Positions 1-9,861 of a DNA stretch of 64,000 nucleotides are shown here, in pieces. The notes beneath the pieces were generated by a model, which worked only from the letters and a program-made list of their open reading frames with translations, did no database searches and was not told the DNA's origin. Position numbers and translations under genes: made by a program. The stretch is from Chrysemys picta bellii (Eukaryota; Chordata; Testudines; Emydidae): contig NC_088794.1 in the NCBI RefSeq assembly GCF_011386835.1, forward strand, positions 91,558,009-91,622,008. The letters are read 5' to 3'. Positions within the stretch are counted from its first letter, which is position 1. Each line of letters opens with the position of its first letter.

Positions 1-125
1 AATGTTTAAGAAGCTTCATTTAAAATTAAATTAAAATGCAGAGCCCCCCGGACCGATGGCCAGGACCCCGGGCACTGTGAGTGTCACTGAAAATCAGCTC
101 GTGTGCCACAGGTTGCCTACCCCTG
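1..125 (-). mobile_element. Non-autonomous hAT element, truncated by window edge
   Basis: The right edge reads AGGTTGCCTACCCCTG, the reverse complement of an hAT-type terminal inverted repeat. The rest matches, in opposite orientation, the first part of the complete element at 25682-25992, including the AT-rich stretch followed by the AGCTTCTTAAACATT segment. The other end and its target duplication lie before position 1. It sits in an intron of the thioesterase gene. Confidence 0.8.
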
Positions 126-582
126 GTCTAAACTCATCAGGTATCCATTCTCCACCATGCTAGCAACATGACTAGAAAATAAATGCATGCCACTGTGCAG
201 TAATTGTGACCCAGGTCCACAAAGGCATTCAGGTCTCCTAACTTCCATTGATTGCCTAAATACTTTTGAGGATCTGGGCCAACGAGACTGGCTGCAACAA
301 CACATTGGTTTAGCATATGAGCTGCTTCTTCAGGATGAGAAGGCAAAGCCTTTGGAAAGCACATTGGGTGCAGTTAAAAAGTACGTTTACTTGTTTGAGC
401 AGGTGTACCATATAGCTGAAATGGGAAGTATCACTAGTACTGATAATCTCTTGCCAGTGGAAACGTAATAAAAAAATTTCTATTAATTGTGCCTACTGTA
501 TTTTGCAGTTCATTCTTTAATATCTTTCCTCTAATATCTTGGCCTGATAACAATATTGTTGTTCTTTTTCTCATTTTTGTAG
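126..582. other. Thioesterase intron 1 (partial) with ancient repeat trace
   Basis: No exon is recognised here. Around 215-285 the phrase TTTTGAGGATCTGGGCC, recurring in variant form near 36070, marks an old amniote interspersed repeat. Open frames on both strands across 187-468 show no known domain. The stretch ends in a polypyrimidine tract and AG acceptor at 581-582. Confidence 0.5.
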
Positions 583-785
583 GGGACGGCCCCTTTCCAG
601 GAGTGATCGACATGTTTGGTGATGAAGGTGGATTGATTGAGTTCAGATCCAGTCTCCTAGCCACCCGTGGCTTTGCTGCTCTTTCTCTGCCCTATTTTGA
701 CTTTGAGGATCTGCCCACTGTCATGAAGGATTTGCACCTCGAATACTTTGAGGAGGCAGCTAGATTTCTACAGCGTCACCCAAAG
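583..785 (+). CDS. Thioesterase penultimate exon
   Basis: The acceptor TTTTTGTAG ends at 582 and the donor GTGAGT starts at 786. The exon is 203 nt: it enters with one base of a codon left in the previous exon, then gives [14 protein letters not shown] onward and ends at HPK in complete phase. The size and the junction before VKGPG match the internal exon of vertebrate ACOT genes. A foldback repeat starts only 17 bp past the exon end (see 803-1021). Confidence 0.9.
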
Positions 786-2016
786 GTGAGTGTAATGAGA
801 TAGTATCAGAGGGGTAGCCGTGTTAGTCTGAATCTGTAAAAAGCAACAGAGAGTCCTGTGGCACCTTTAAGACTAACAGAAGTATTGGGAGCATAAGCTT
901 TCGTGGGTAAGAACCTCACTTCTGACTTGCATCTGAAGAAGTGAGGTTCTTACCCACGAAAGCTTATGTTCCCAATACTTCTGTTAGTCTTAAAGGTGCC
1001 ACAGGACTCTCTGTTGCTTTTTGTAATGAGATAAATTCCTGTGGATGCATTCATTTGGATATGGGGATTGGAGAGAAGACTCATCAACAGTTCTGTGTTG
1101 GTAGCAATATGTGTCGGGGGGAAGAACAATAGTACATTAATTTCCGTGGTACTCTAGGAAATAGCAATTTCTGCTGGCCAGGTCTGAATGGTTATACCCT
1201 AGAGTGCAAGAGTTCACAATATTTTACCTGAGTTCGCACCTTTTGTGTTCTCTGAAAAATCGGACACAAACAGGGGAAACAGGATTATAATCCTGGTCTG
1301 CATTAACAGTTCCCATTTGTAATTTTCCAACCGGAACTTAATTTTGTACAATGTTCCTGAAAGAATCCACCACAGTCTCATTAATGCATGTGCTTCTCTT
1401 TGCCTCCACTCCCTTTCTCCTTCTCTTTATTTATCTGCAGGTGAAAGGGCCAGGGATTGGAGTAATCGGGACAGGGAAAGGGGCAGAACTGGCATTTTCT
1501 ATGATTACTTTCCTGCCGCAGGTAGTGGCTGCTGTCTGTATCTCTGGCTGTAGCGCTAATACAGTCGCTGCTCTTCACTATGGTGAGCTGACTCTGCCTG
1601 GGTTGCGCTTTGACATGAGCAAGATCAACATTTCTGAGACTGGTGTGTTTGATATTTTTGATGCTCTGGATGACCCAATGGATCCAGCTAATTCCCACTG
1701 CCTCATCCCCATAGAAGAAGCAGAAGGTCATTTTCTCTTGGTGGTAGGAGAAGATGATCGCAATTGGAAGAGCTCTTTATTTGCCAAGATGGCAATTGAG
1801 CGCCTGCGCCAACATGGGAAGGACAACTTTAAACTCTTGAGTTATCCAGGAGCAGGCCACCGAATTGATCCCCCCTTTTTGCCATTTTGCTCAGTAGCCC
1901 TGGACTGTGTCCTAGGGTTGCCCATTCTGGGTGGTGGGGAGAGAAGAGCACATGCCCATGCACAGGAACATTCCTGGGGGAAGATCCAGGAGTTTCTGCA
2001 CTTACATTTGGGATGA
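583..2016 (+). CDS. Acyl-CoA thioesterase / BAAT family, C-terminal two exons
   Basis: Join 583-785 and 1441-2016; the first exon lies upstream of the window. Family members hydrolyse acyl-CoA to free fatty acid and CoA, or in BAAT conjugate bile acids to glycine or taurine. The visible part is the alpha/beta-hydrolase domain: the strand leading to [13 protein letters not shown], the motif [10 protein letters not shown], the nucleophile elbow region [11 protein letters not shown], the Asp-bearing [11 protein letters not shown], and the His-bearing [11 protein letters not shown]. The Asp and His of the family's Ser/Cys-Asp-His triad are present, but the elbow residue is Thr (codon ACA) where ACOT proteins carry Ser and BAAT carries Cys. 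No frameshift or premature stop is seen. The C-terminus ends HLHLG, with no SKL-type peroxisomal signal, which suggests a cytosolic form. Which ACOT paralogue this is cannot be decided without exon 1; the DNAL1 neighbour suggests the ACOT1/2/4/6 cluster. Confidence 0.9.
803..1021 (+). mobile_element. SINE-like interspersed repeat with foldback 3' half
   Basis: The element is flanked by perfect 12-bp direct repeats TGTAATGAGATA at 791-802 and 1022-1033, a length typical of LINE-mediated retroposition. Its head (GGGGTAGCCGTGTTAGTCTG, 811-830) is followed by a unit that then returns as its own reverse complement. The family is one I know as abundant in turtle genomes; its formal name was not verified. 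It was inserted in the intron right next to the 5' splice site. Confidence 0.75.
838..1022. repeat. Near-perfect inverted repeat, 86-nt arms
   Basis: The left arm is 838-923 and the right arm 937-1022, with a 13-nt spacer. By eye there is one mismatch across the 86 positions. Transcribed RNA would form a long hairpin within the thioesterase pre-mRNA. Confidence 0.9.
1441..2016 (+). CDS. Thioesterase terminal coding exon
   Basis: The acceptor TTTATTTATCTGCAG ends at 1440. The frame runs from [14 protein letters not shown] to the TGA at 2014-2016, 191 codons plus stop. It carries the Thr-elbow, the Asp motif EDDRNW and the His motif GAGHRIDPP, then the conserved [11 protein letters not shown] tail that precedes the last helix in ACOT proteins. 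Confidence 0.92.
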   Translation: MKGPGIGVIGTGKGAELAFSMITFLPQVVAAVCISGCSANTVAALHYGELTLPGLRFDMSKINISETGVFDIFDALDDPMDPANSHCLIPIEEAEGHFLLVVGEDDRNWKSSLFAKMAIERLRQHGKDNFKLLSYPGAGHRIDPPFLPFCSVALDCVLGLPILGGGERRAHAHAQEHSWGKIQEFLHLHLG

Positions 2017-2040
2017 ACACCTCATTACCTGAAAGCTGCC

Positions 2041-2046
2041 AATAAA
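2041..2046 (+). terminator. Candidate poly(A) signal AATAAA for the thioesterase
   Basis: AATAAA lies 25 bp after the stop codon, the first canonical hexamer downstream. No strong GU-rich element is evident just after it, so a later site is possible. Confidence 0.4.
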
Positions 2047-5000
2047 TTGCAGGGAGCTGAGAGATGAGCCACCCAAGGGAGTAGAGGACTGGGGGAAAAG
2101 TTAAATATGCATTTCTTGATCAAATGACAACTCAGGGGCAGGTGTAAACATGGAGATGGGTGAGGATTTGTTTAAGGTGGTGGAAGGGGCTATAGCTAGA
2201 CATATTGGGGAGAAATGGAACAATGGAAAACTTCAGGGTTCATGTTAGTAAAAGTTTCCTGATGCCAAGATCACTTTAGACTGGGAAATAATCACCCAAG
2301 GAAGGTGGTAGAAGTCCCCTCGCTTACAGCATGTAAAGGAGCCCAGCAACCTTGCCAGGCCTGCAGAGAATGGCAGTCGAGGAGACTGACCTGCACCTAT
2401 TGGAATGATGGCAGCCCAAGATAAGATTTTGAAACAGCCATGCCCTGTGAGCTGGACACGTTTTGGCTCACCCTTTGGGACTTGAATCCAGCTAGTTCAG
2501 CCTAGATGTCTTCCACTAGCATATGTCCCCACAGAGCACTCTATTTTAAAGCTGTAACTGTTTGCTCTGCCTGCTTTGGAAATCTTTTCTATTTGAATTT
2601 TATCTGGGGCGCATACCTGGATACATGTGTCTGACATCCTGATGTTGGTTATCAGCTTTCAGCTAGCACAGCCAATGGCTCCTTACACAGCCAATTGGTT
2701 GCAAAGAAAGACGAAGTGTTTTCAGTGCCTGCTGATGAGAGGGGTAGTGCCAGCAGTGATTTACTAGTTGGGTATTCAAGAGGGACTCATCTCTATCTGT
2801 GGTGTCTTAGGCTGGAATCTAATACTTGGCTAGTGGATATTACAGTTCCACTGGATAGCTTGGTTAAATGCAGTTTTGTTATATGCATTGATATATTTCC
2901 TTCTTTCTTCCTGCAGTTCAATCTTCTAACTGCCTGTTTTTAAAGTAGTAATGACTGTTGTTAAATGAGGGATGTGAGGAAGCCAGTTTTTGGAATTGCC
3001 TAGTAATGGATAGTGGCCGTCAGTAGCCATTGGATATTGAATGGCAGGGAGCAGAGGAGCAGATGGATGATTTGAAAAGATGTAGGGAGCCTGGCCAACA
3101 GAAGGCAGTAGAGTCATACGTTAAATGGCTGTCGTAAACAGCAACCAGCTTAAGTATCAGACAATCAAAAATGAAAAAATCCTGGGATAATTCTCCTGTA
3201 CCTGCCCAGGAATGAGGGAGCAATTGTGGCCACAGCTGCCAGGGGAATTGTTTCCATTCTGATTAACTTTAGGCTAGTGCCCCCCTCTTGCCTGCTTAGG
3301 AGGCCTGCCCCCTCCCATCATCTTGAGGGAAAGGAATCATAATTTCTTCTTTAATATTTCAGACCTCAGCTAGTCCTCTGAAATAGTGGTAGTGCTAGAA
3401 GCCTGGTTCCCAAGTGCCACTGCCAGCACAATTCCCTTTCCAGCGTCCCTGTTGTCAGAGCAGCTTAAAAGAGCTGCCCAGGAGGAAATGGAGCTTTGGC
3501 TTGCGACCTTGACTTTTATTTAGTGTTATGGAAACTTCTTTCCCTTTTCTGGTCTGCTGTCAGCATGCTGGTGCTTGGTTATGGTTGCATGGGGCTCTGA
3601 TGCCTAAACCTTCCCTGAGAATAGATAACAGTAGCACAGGCCTGCAGCCAGCTCTAATAAGCACAGTAGTGCTTCCTGCACTTACATTACTACTTCTTCA
3701 CCAAATCTACTCCAGGTTGTGACCAGAGAAGGAGAGGTTGTCCATTGGTTTCCCATGTCTGCACTTTCTAACCCTCCTTCTCACATGTACCTCCACCAAT
3801 TGGAGCCAGATGCCTGATTGCCTTAGGTGGGGCAGTGTTTCCTGCCAGCCTGTTTTGTTGCCCTCTCAGTGTTGCCTACTGAATCTCCATTGTGTCTTCT
3901 TAGCTATGCAGATCCACTCCTGCAAGTTCCTGGGACAGGTTTCTAAAATCTAGTGCAATTCTAGTCAAACTGGGCCAGTTAGAGGTACAAGTCCAATCAA
4001 ACTTCTGCATTCATGTATAAATAGATTCTGAATGTAGATATTGTTAGATTTCTCTGATTTTAAATTAATATCACATTTTTCATTAATTATCAAAAAGCCA
4101 ATGTCAACAGTTGTCAAAAAAACAAAAAGAAAAAAAAAAACAGGTGGCTTAAAATGCCTTCACTTTATTCATAAAGCAAAATCCTTTAAACTTTCATTTT
4201 AAATTTTTAAAACCACAGTAAAGGGGCAGGAAAGCCATTTATTAAAACATTTAATATTGTGTAGAAGTTTGGCTGCTGCTTTTTTTTTTTTTAATTGTTC
4301 AGATTTTTCAAAGGGGAGAAGGAAAAAACCTAAAAGCACTTAATACTGCAATTTGATTGTGTAAATACATCTCATACTCAGAAGAAGATACTAATGACCA
4401 AAGAACACACACAATGATCTGTAGCAAATTGGTTCTAAAACTCAAATTCTAAAATACATTTTATTTACACTGCAAATGGAATACCATTATAAACATGCAG
4501 TATGCCTTAAAACAGAGTGCCTGGTTATAGCCATTTGTAAGACCTTATTTTTAGGCCCTGAGTCTACATTCTTTACTCAGGAAAAACTCCCAAAGAATTT
4601 CAGTGGAAGTAGTGTCTGAGTAACAAATACATGATCAGGGATTTTGGGATCCCTAGATCAAGGTAAAATTAATATTGGAGTTGCAGAATTGTTTCAGAAT
4701 CTCATTCTGTGCAAGACTGACTATGGTTCAATCCTGGCACTAGGTTGATAATGCCATAAGTATCCTGCTTCAGCTCCGCTGAAGTTAGTAGCCAAATTCC
4801 TATTGACTTCAAAAGGGAGCAAAATCAATCCCAAGGTGTCATATCAACTCAGCTGATGGTTATGCAGTCTGACAAATAAACTACATTGATCCAAATAAGG
4901 AGGTTTGTTCAACAAATTACTAGCGATTTGTTCATTTGCAAGTGGGATGATGGAGCTAGTTTGTGTGAACTGACTTTATTTGCAATATTTTATCTTTTTG

Positions 5001-6730
5001 CCTGTTTTCATGAATAGCTTACAATAAATTTCTAAAATGTGTTGTTAAAGTGTTTTTTTTAAACAAAGGTTTGTGGGGAGGAGGAAGTGAAGGCACTCTG
5101 CCCATGATCCTATACCAAATATGTTTCTGCTAAAATGGTCCGCAGTGAAATAGTTAAATGATATTAGTTTTGTCCCCATGAGGCTTCAGAAATGAATGAG
5201 GCAGTTCATACTACTTAGAGCTTCTGCATCTCTCTTGTCAGTCTCCAGCCCAAGATAACACTGCCTCAGTTACAGTTCTGTTCTCTTTCGCAGAGATTTT
5301 CTACTTTCCAGATCCTTCCAAACTTACACAAATCCATCTTGCTTTCTGCCTCAGAAGATTCTGGGGGATCCAAGCAAAGGTCCCTAGTTTCTGTACTTCA
5401 TCTATGTTACAAATGGTTGATTTTTATGGAGATGAGCTTTACTCTTGTCAGTTTAAGATATCCCTTTACTGTTAGATGTCTCTAATGTGCTTTGAACATG
5501 AACTGCACTGAAAGTATTACCATATTAACCACTCCAGAGATGCTGAACTTGCATGACAATAAGGTACTCTAACCCATATACTTTTGAAGTGATGACATGC
5601 AGAGGGAATGTCACCAAACCATCAAATTCTGCTACAGCAAAAGAGCTGCAGTAGGAGACTTGCATGTCTCCCCCATAAAGAAACCAAAAGTCATTTTCTG
5701 AGGTACCAGCATTGATAAGGATCCTGTGTAGGCACCATTTGTTTAGGGCAAGTGCATGGGGCTGTAATATGCTTTGTGCCTGAATGAGTCAGTCTGTCAC
5801 GGGCAGCACATGTATTACCAGACAGAGAGCCCTGTTCTCTCCTTTCCACGCACTTTAAGACGCAGCACCTGAAACTGCTGCCAACCCAACAGCCATACCT
5901 GCCAGCATCCCATCTTGGCCACTAGACACAGTAGCGATGTCAGCGAAGTTGGGTGGGGGATCACTAGCCTGTCCCCCAGAGCAGCCGCAAGTGGCAAAGT
6001 GAAGGGGGCCTAGCAAAGCGCACAGGGCCTGTCAGGATGGGCAGACAGGAGCCATCTGACACCCATTGCACACTCACCACAGAGCGCAGCGAAGGAGAAC
6101 TGGAAAGACAATACCTGGTATTCCACAATGCGCTGTGCATGTCCGGTAAGTGTTGCCAAGTCTCACAAGAAAAAAAAAAAAAGCAGCACTACATTTCAGA
6201 ACAAGCACACCCCATTTTAGAGGAGGTGTTTTTATACAAATTCCATGGTTTTTTTTTTTTTTTTTTTTTTGGTAATCATATAAGTCCACACAAGTGTATG
6301 TAACACTTCTCCAGGTGGAGTCGGTAGCAACCAGGACCGGCTTCAATATCTAGGGGTTTTTCTTCACCACCACCACCACAACACAAAACTGGCTCAAGCC
6401 CCCACCCAGTACTTGGGACAATTAAATGCTGTAGGCTGCTGCTCCTGATGCTGTTTTACCTTGGTCTGGAGACACACAACAGAAATGCAAAAGCTTAAAC
6501 AAAGTAAACTAACTGGAAAAGTAGCAAAAAGAAAACGCTCTAAACCCTCCCTTACATTAATATGAACTGTAACCAGTTAAAATAGTAGGCAAACAATTTT
6601 CAGAAAATGAGATTTTTTTAAGTTCATAATGCCCCTTTAAATTTGTTTGTTAAAAAATAAAACAAAAAACTCTTCTCTTTGCAATACTAATAAGTATGAA
6701 TGTGAATCTTCTGTGTTATCTTAATGAACA
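2047..6730. other. Intergenic DNA with old repeats, no gene seen
   Basis: No coding exon or RNA gene is supported. Segments near 4555-4640 and 4725-4845 carry phrases of the kind TGACTTCAAAAGGGAGC and ACTCAGG that recur in old amniote LINE/MIR-type repeats. A moderately GC-rich patch at 5770-6150 ends in a donor-like CCGGTAAGTG; I could not assign it to a gene or repeat. Homopolymer A and T tracts occur at 4128-4140, 6171-6183 and 6249-6270. Confidence 0.5.
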
Positions 6731-6739
6731 GGGAGATTA

Positions 6740-7737
6740 GTGAAAGGGGGTGTGTGGATGTGTCTGACTAAGCAGTTGTCTGTGTTTAACCAGGTATGCT
6801 ATGGCAAGGAAGAGAGTATCTCTAACCTTGAGATTGTGGGAAATAGCTGTTTGTCTGTACAGAAAAGCAGTTTATACGTAGAAGGAATTTCTGAATGTCC
6901 ATCTAATATCTCAGAAATGAATGTGGAATTAGATGAAGCTCAGGAAGAACTCATTGCTCAGGAAAGTGTTTTAGAGCAGATTAAAGTTAATAGTCACGTT
7001 AAAGCCCTAACTGAGGAAGGGAAGGGCAGATTTTTTGTGGGTGATGGAATGCTGACAAGTAAAGCTTGTGCAAGCGAGCCAGAATAAAATAGAAGTGAAG
7101 TAGCTCAGTATGATGAACCACTGTTTGTAGTAAACAGCTGTTTATCTGTTGAGGGAGACACTATCTCCAATTGTTTGTCTGTTGGGAGTGGCAACTTGCC
7201 TGTTAAGGAAGCCTTCCCACTCTCCCATGTCTGTAGTCAGCCAGGGATGCTGGGATAAGGGAGAGAAAGGCAAAGAACATTTAGGTGAGTCTAGGCAGCT
7301 TTGTGAGCTGATGGCTTTGTCTAATCAGCAGTTTGGGAAGGCAAGGTTAGTGAAACATGAGTATCTCTATGCCTTACCTGTTACCAGTGTGAAGAGTTGG
7401 GAGAATGAAGGAAATGTTCCTGCGTCTATTAGGGGTAATGACTCGCCTAGGGAGGGAGCTACCCCAATCTCCAAGCATTTATCTGAACAACCATGTGTGC
7501 TGGAACAAGGGAAAGGAAATCCCAAATTGTTTGTCTGTTGAGACTAGCAGCATGACTGCTGATGGAAAGTTTGTCTCCAGTCTTTTTGTCTGTGGAGTAG
7601 ACAGAAAGTGCCTCTCAGCTTATGCTGGTTGTGGAGTTGTCAGTTGTCCCAGAGTTGGTTATGGACTTAAATGTCTACTTCCCTACTGGGTTTCAATTGT
7701 CTATGGTCCCAGCATAGGCATGCACAGCACATTTCAT
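6740..7737 (+). mobile_element. Degenerate retroelement-like reading frame
   Basis: Open stretches 6740-7087, 7149-7541 and 7405-7740 are separated by stops and frame changes. The predicted peptides repeat a short motif of the type NSCLSV or NCLSV in several frames and are rich in Glu, Gln and Ser. No zinc knuckle, protease or polymerase motif is visible. I have an impression of the gag/spacer region of Ty3/gypsy-like elements in turtle genomes, but that is recall, not proof. The segment abuts the sequence TTAGGGTGTGCACCCAGGG at 7737-7755, which may be the end of the following hAT element. Confidence 0.35.
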
Positions 7738-8055
7738 TAGGGTGTGCACCCAGGGATTTTTTTTTTTTTTTTAAAGCGAACATTTATTGAATACTCAGTC
7801 ATAAAAGGACATTATTTTTATTCATCAAGCAAACTAAAGAAACTAAAACTTAACTAAACTTTTTTTTAAATTAACAACTAAAAACTTTACTTAAAAAATA
7901 CAAACTTAAAAAATGAGACAAAATACCAATTTTTTGCTGTCGTGATAATTAGGCGTATACAAAAGATAGTCAATTTTCATGATCTTTATCTTTAACCAGA
8001 TAATGAGCTAACCCAAATTGTCCAAAACAGATTAAGGTTTCTTCATCTTCCTGTC

Positions 8056-9861
8056 CTAGAGAATGAGACGTTGCTCACCAGGTGTTATGGACTTAAATTC
8101 CTCAATCACATCATTGTAATTAACTGACGAAGCCAATTCTTGTTCAATGTACAAAATCATGAGTGAGTCGAGGTGCTGTTGGGACATTGTACTTCTTAGT
8201 TTGTTTTTTACATGTGCTAGTTTTGAAAAGGCTCCTTCACATGAACAGCTTGTAACAGGTAAGACTGCAAAGAATTGAATAGATTTGTAAAAGGCCTGGA
8301 ACATGGAAGACCGATCCGATTCCTTTAGCCAATCAAGCCACTCTCTGGTGGTGATCGTAGTGCTACCTTTAGGAACAGATCCGTCATAACCCCGAAGCAA
8401 TCCAACTTCAGCTTCCAACTCATCCAGGGACACTTTAAATTTGTTGGCAAGGATTCTCATATCATCCCTGCCAATGTCTAAGCTCAGCCGTTTTCCCATT
8501 GCAGTCACAATTTTACAAGTCTCCTGTTCAAATCGCTGGTCAATGCCGGTAATCACTGAGTCTAGGAGTGGGTAAAAAGAAGATATTCTCTCCTGCTCCT
8601 CTTTTGTATCAAAGTGATGCTGGGACTCAAACGCATCATCAAAATGAGTGGACATTTTTCTCTTCTTAACTGGGGGAATCGATATATCATTCTCTACACA
8701 CATTTTCACACTGTCATTGAAAACAGATTGAAAATATTCTGGCCACTTCTCATCGCAGCCAAAGAGTTACGCAAGCTTTTCACCCGTCATTGCAGTAAGT
8801 AAGTTGAGATCTGGAGCTTGAAGAGCCTTACTCACTTTTACCACGATCTGGAGAATAGGGTGCATCATGTGAAGGGCAAAGATGAACTTGAATGAATTTA
8901 GTTCATGGATAAGGCCCCTGGCTTTTATTTTAGGGTCAGCAAGGCGAGTTGTTTCAATAATCTCTTGTAAAGCTTGTAAAATGATGGAGTAGTTTTGTTT
9001 TACAGCAGCCACTGCTTCTGCTCTGCATGCCCATCTTGTGTTTGATAGTGACTTCAAAGTCTTCAACTGGGATCCTACTTCTTGTGAAATCTTCTCCATT
9101 ACTGCATGTCGCACAGGATTCCCCTCCACGAAGGCATAAAGAGTCTGAATAACACCAAAAAAAAATCAAGACAGCTCTGTTTTGTTTACTTGAAGTGCAT
9201 GCATCTACTAGGATGAGGTTCAAACAATGCGCATAGCAGTGTACATAGAGTATTTCACTGTTTCTTTCTTTACATTTCATTTGAACTCCCGCAGTACATC
9301 CAGACATAGCAGATGCGCCATCAAAACAGACGGACATCACTGATGACCAGTCAATTTTAAGAATGACAAGGACGTCATTTAACTGGTCAAAAATAGACTG
9401 AGCATCAACTGTTAATAGTCTCTGAACAGACACAAAATGTTCAACTGGACTATGTTTTTCATTGTCAAAAATACTGCATCACAACGGACATCTGTTCATG
9501 GTGTCCACAGTCAGTAGTGTCGTTTGCAATTATTGAGACCATTTTTCCATTTAGTGAAGATGCAATCTTTTGTTGCACAACGTTGTGCAAGGCCACAATT
9601 AATTCATTTTGGATGCGATTACTCAGATAGGTAGTGTTTCGAGGAGATTGTTGCACATCCTTTGCCATTACAGGATCATATTTTTGGAGCATATTGACAA
9701 GATTTAGAAATAAATCTCTCTCAAAACTGTCAGCTTTTTCATTGTGACCCCTGAATGGTCTCCCATCTTTCACCAAACACAGAACAATGTCAATCAGTTG
9801 CTCCATTACACTTCGGTTATGGCACCGTTCTTCTTGTTTAGACAGAGAAGCCTGCTTGCCC
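8056..9861 (-). pseudogene. hAT-family transposase, broken (ZMYM1/THAP12-like)
   Basis: Read right to left this gives a DUF4371-type hAT transposase followed by the C-terminal hAT dimerisation domain. The visible core has the first acidic motif in ANDTTDCGHHEQ, the second in VCFDGASAMSG, and the C-terminal motif PVTSCSCEGAFSKL followed by KNKLRSTMSQQHLDSL. The frame is interrupted three times: an extra T in a T run at about 9464-9468, a second shift in a run of nine T at about 9158-9166, and an in-frame TAA after MTGEKLA at about 8767. On the sense strand, CCCATAG just before 9861 resembles a splice acceptor, so an upstream exon may have existed. No BED or THAP zinc finger is seen. With these lesions it is not expected to encode an active enzyme. 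It belongs to the hAT superfamily, as do the many short hAT derivatives in this window, but their termini do not obviously match it. Confidence 0.88.

Noticed and set aside
5815..6303. Possible first exon ending at a GTAAGT near 6145
   Set aside because: The donor-like site is real but there is no recognisable peptide or partner exon; left as unassigned.
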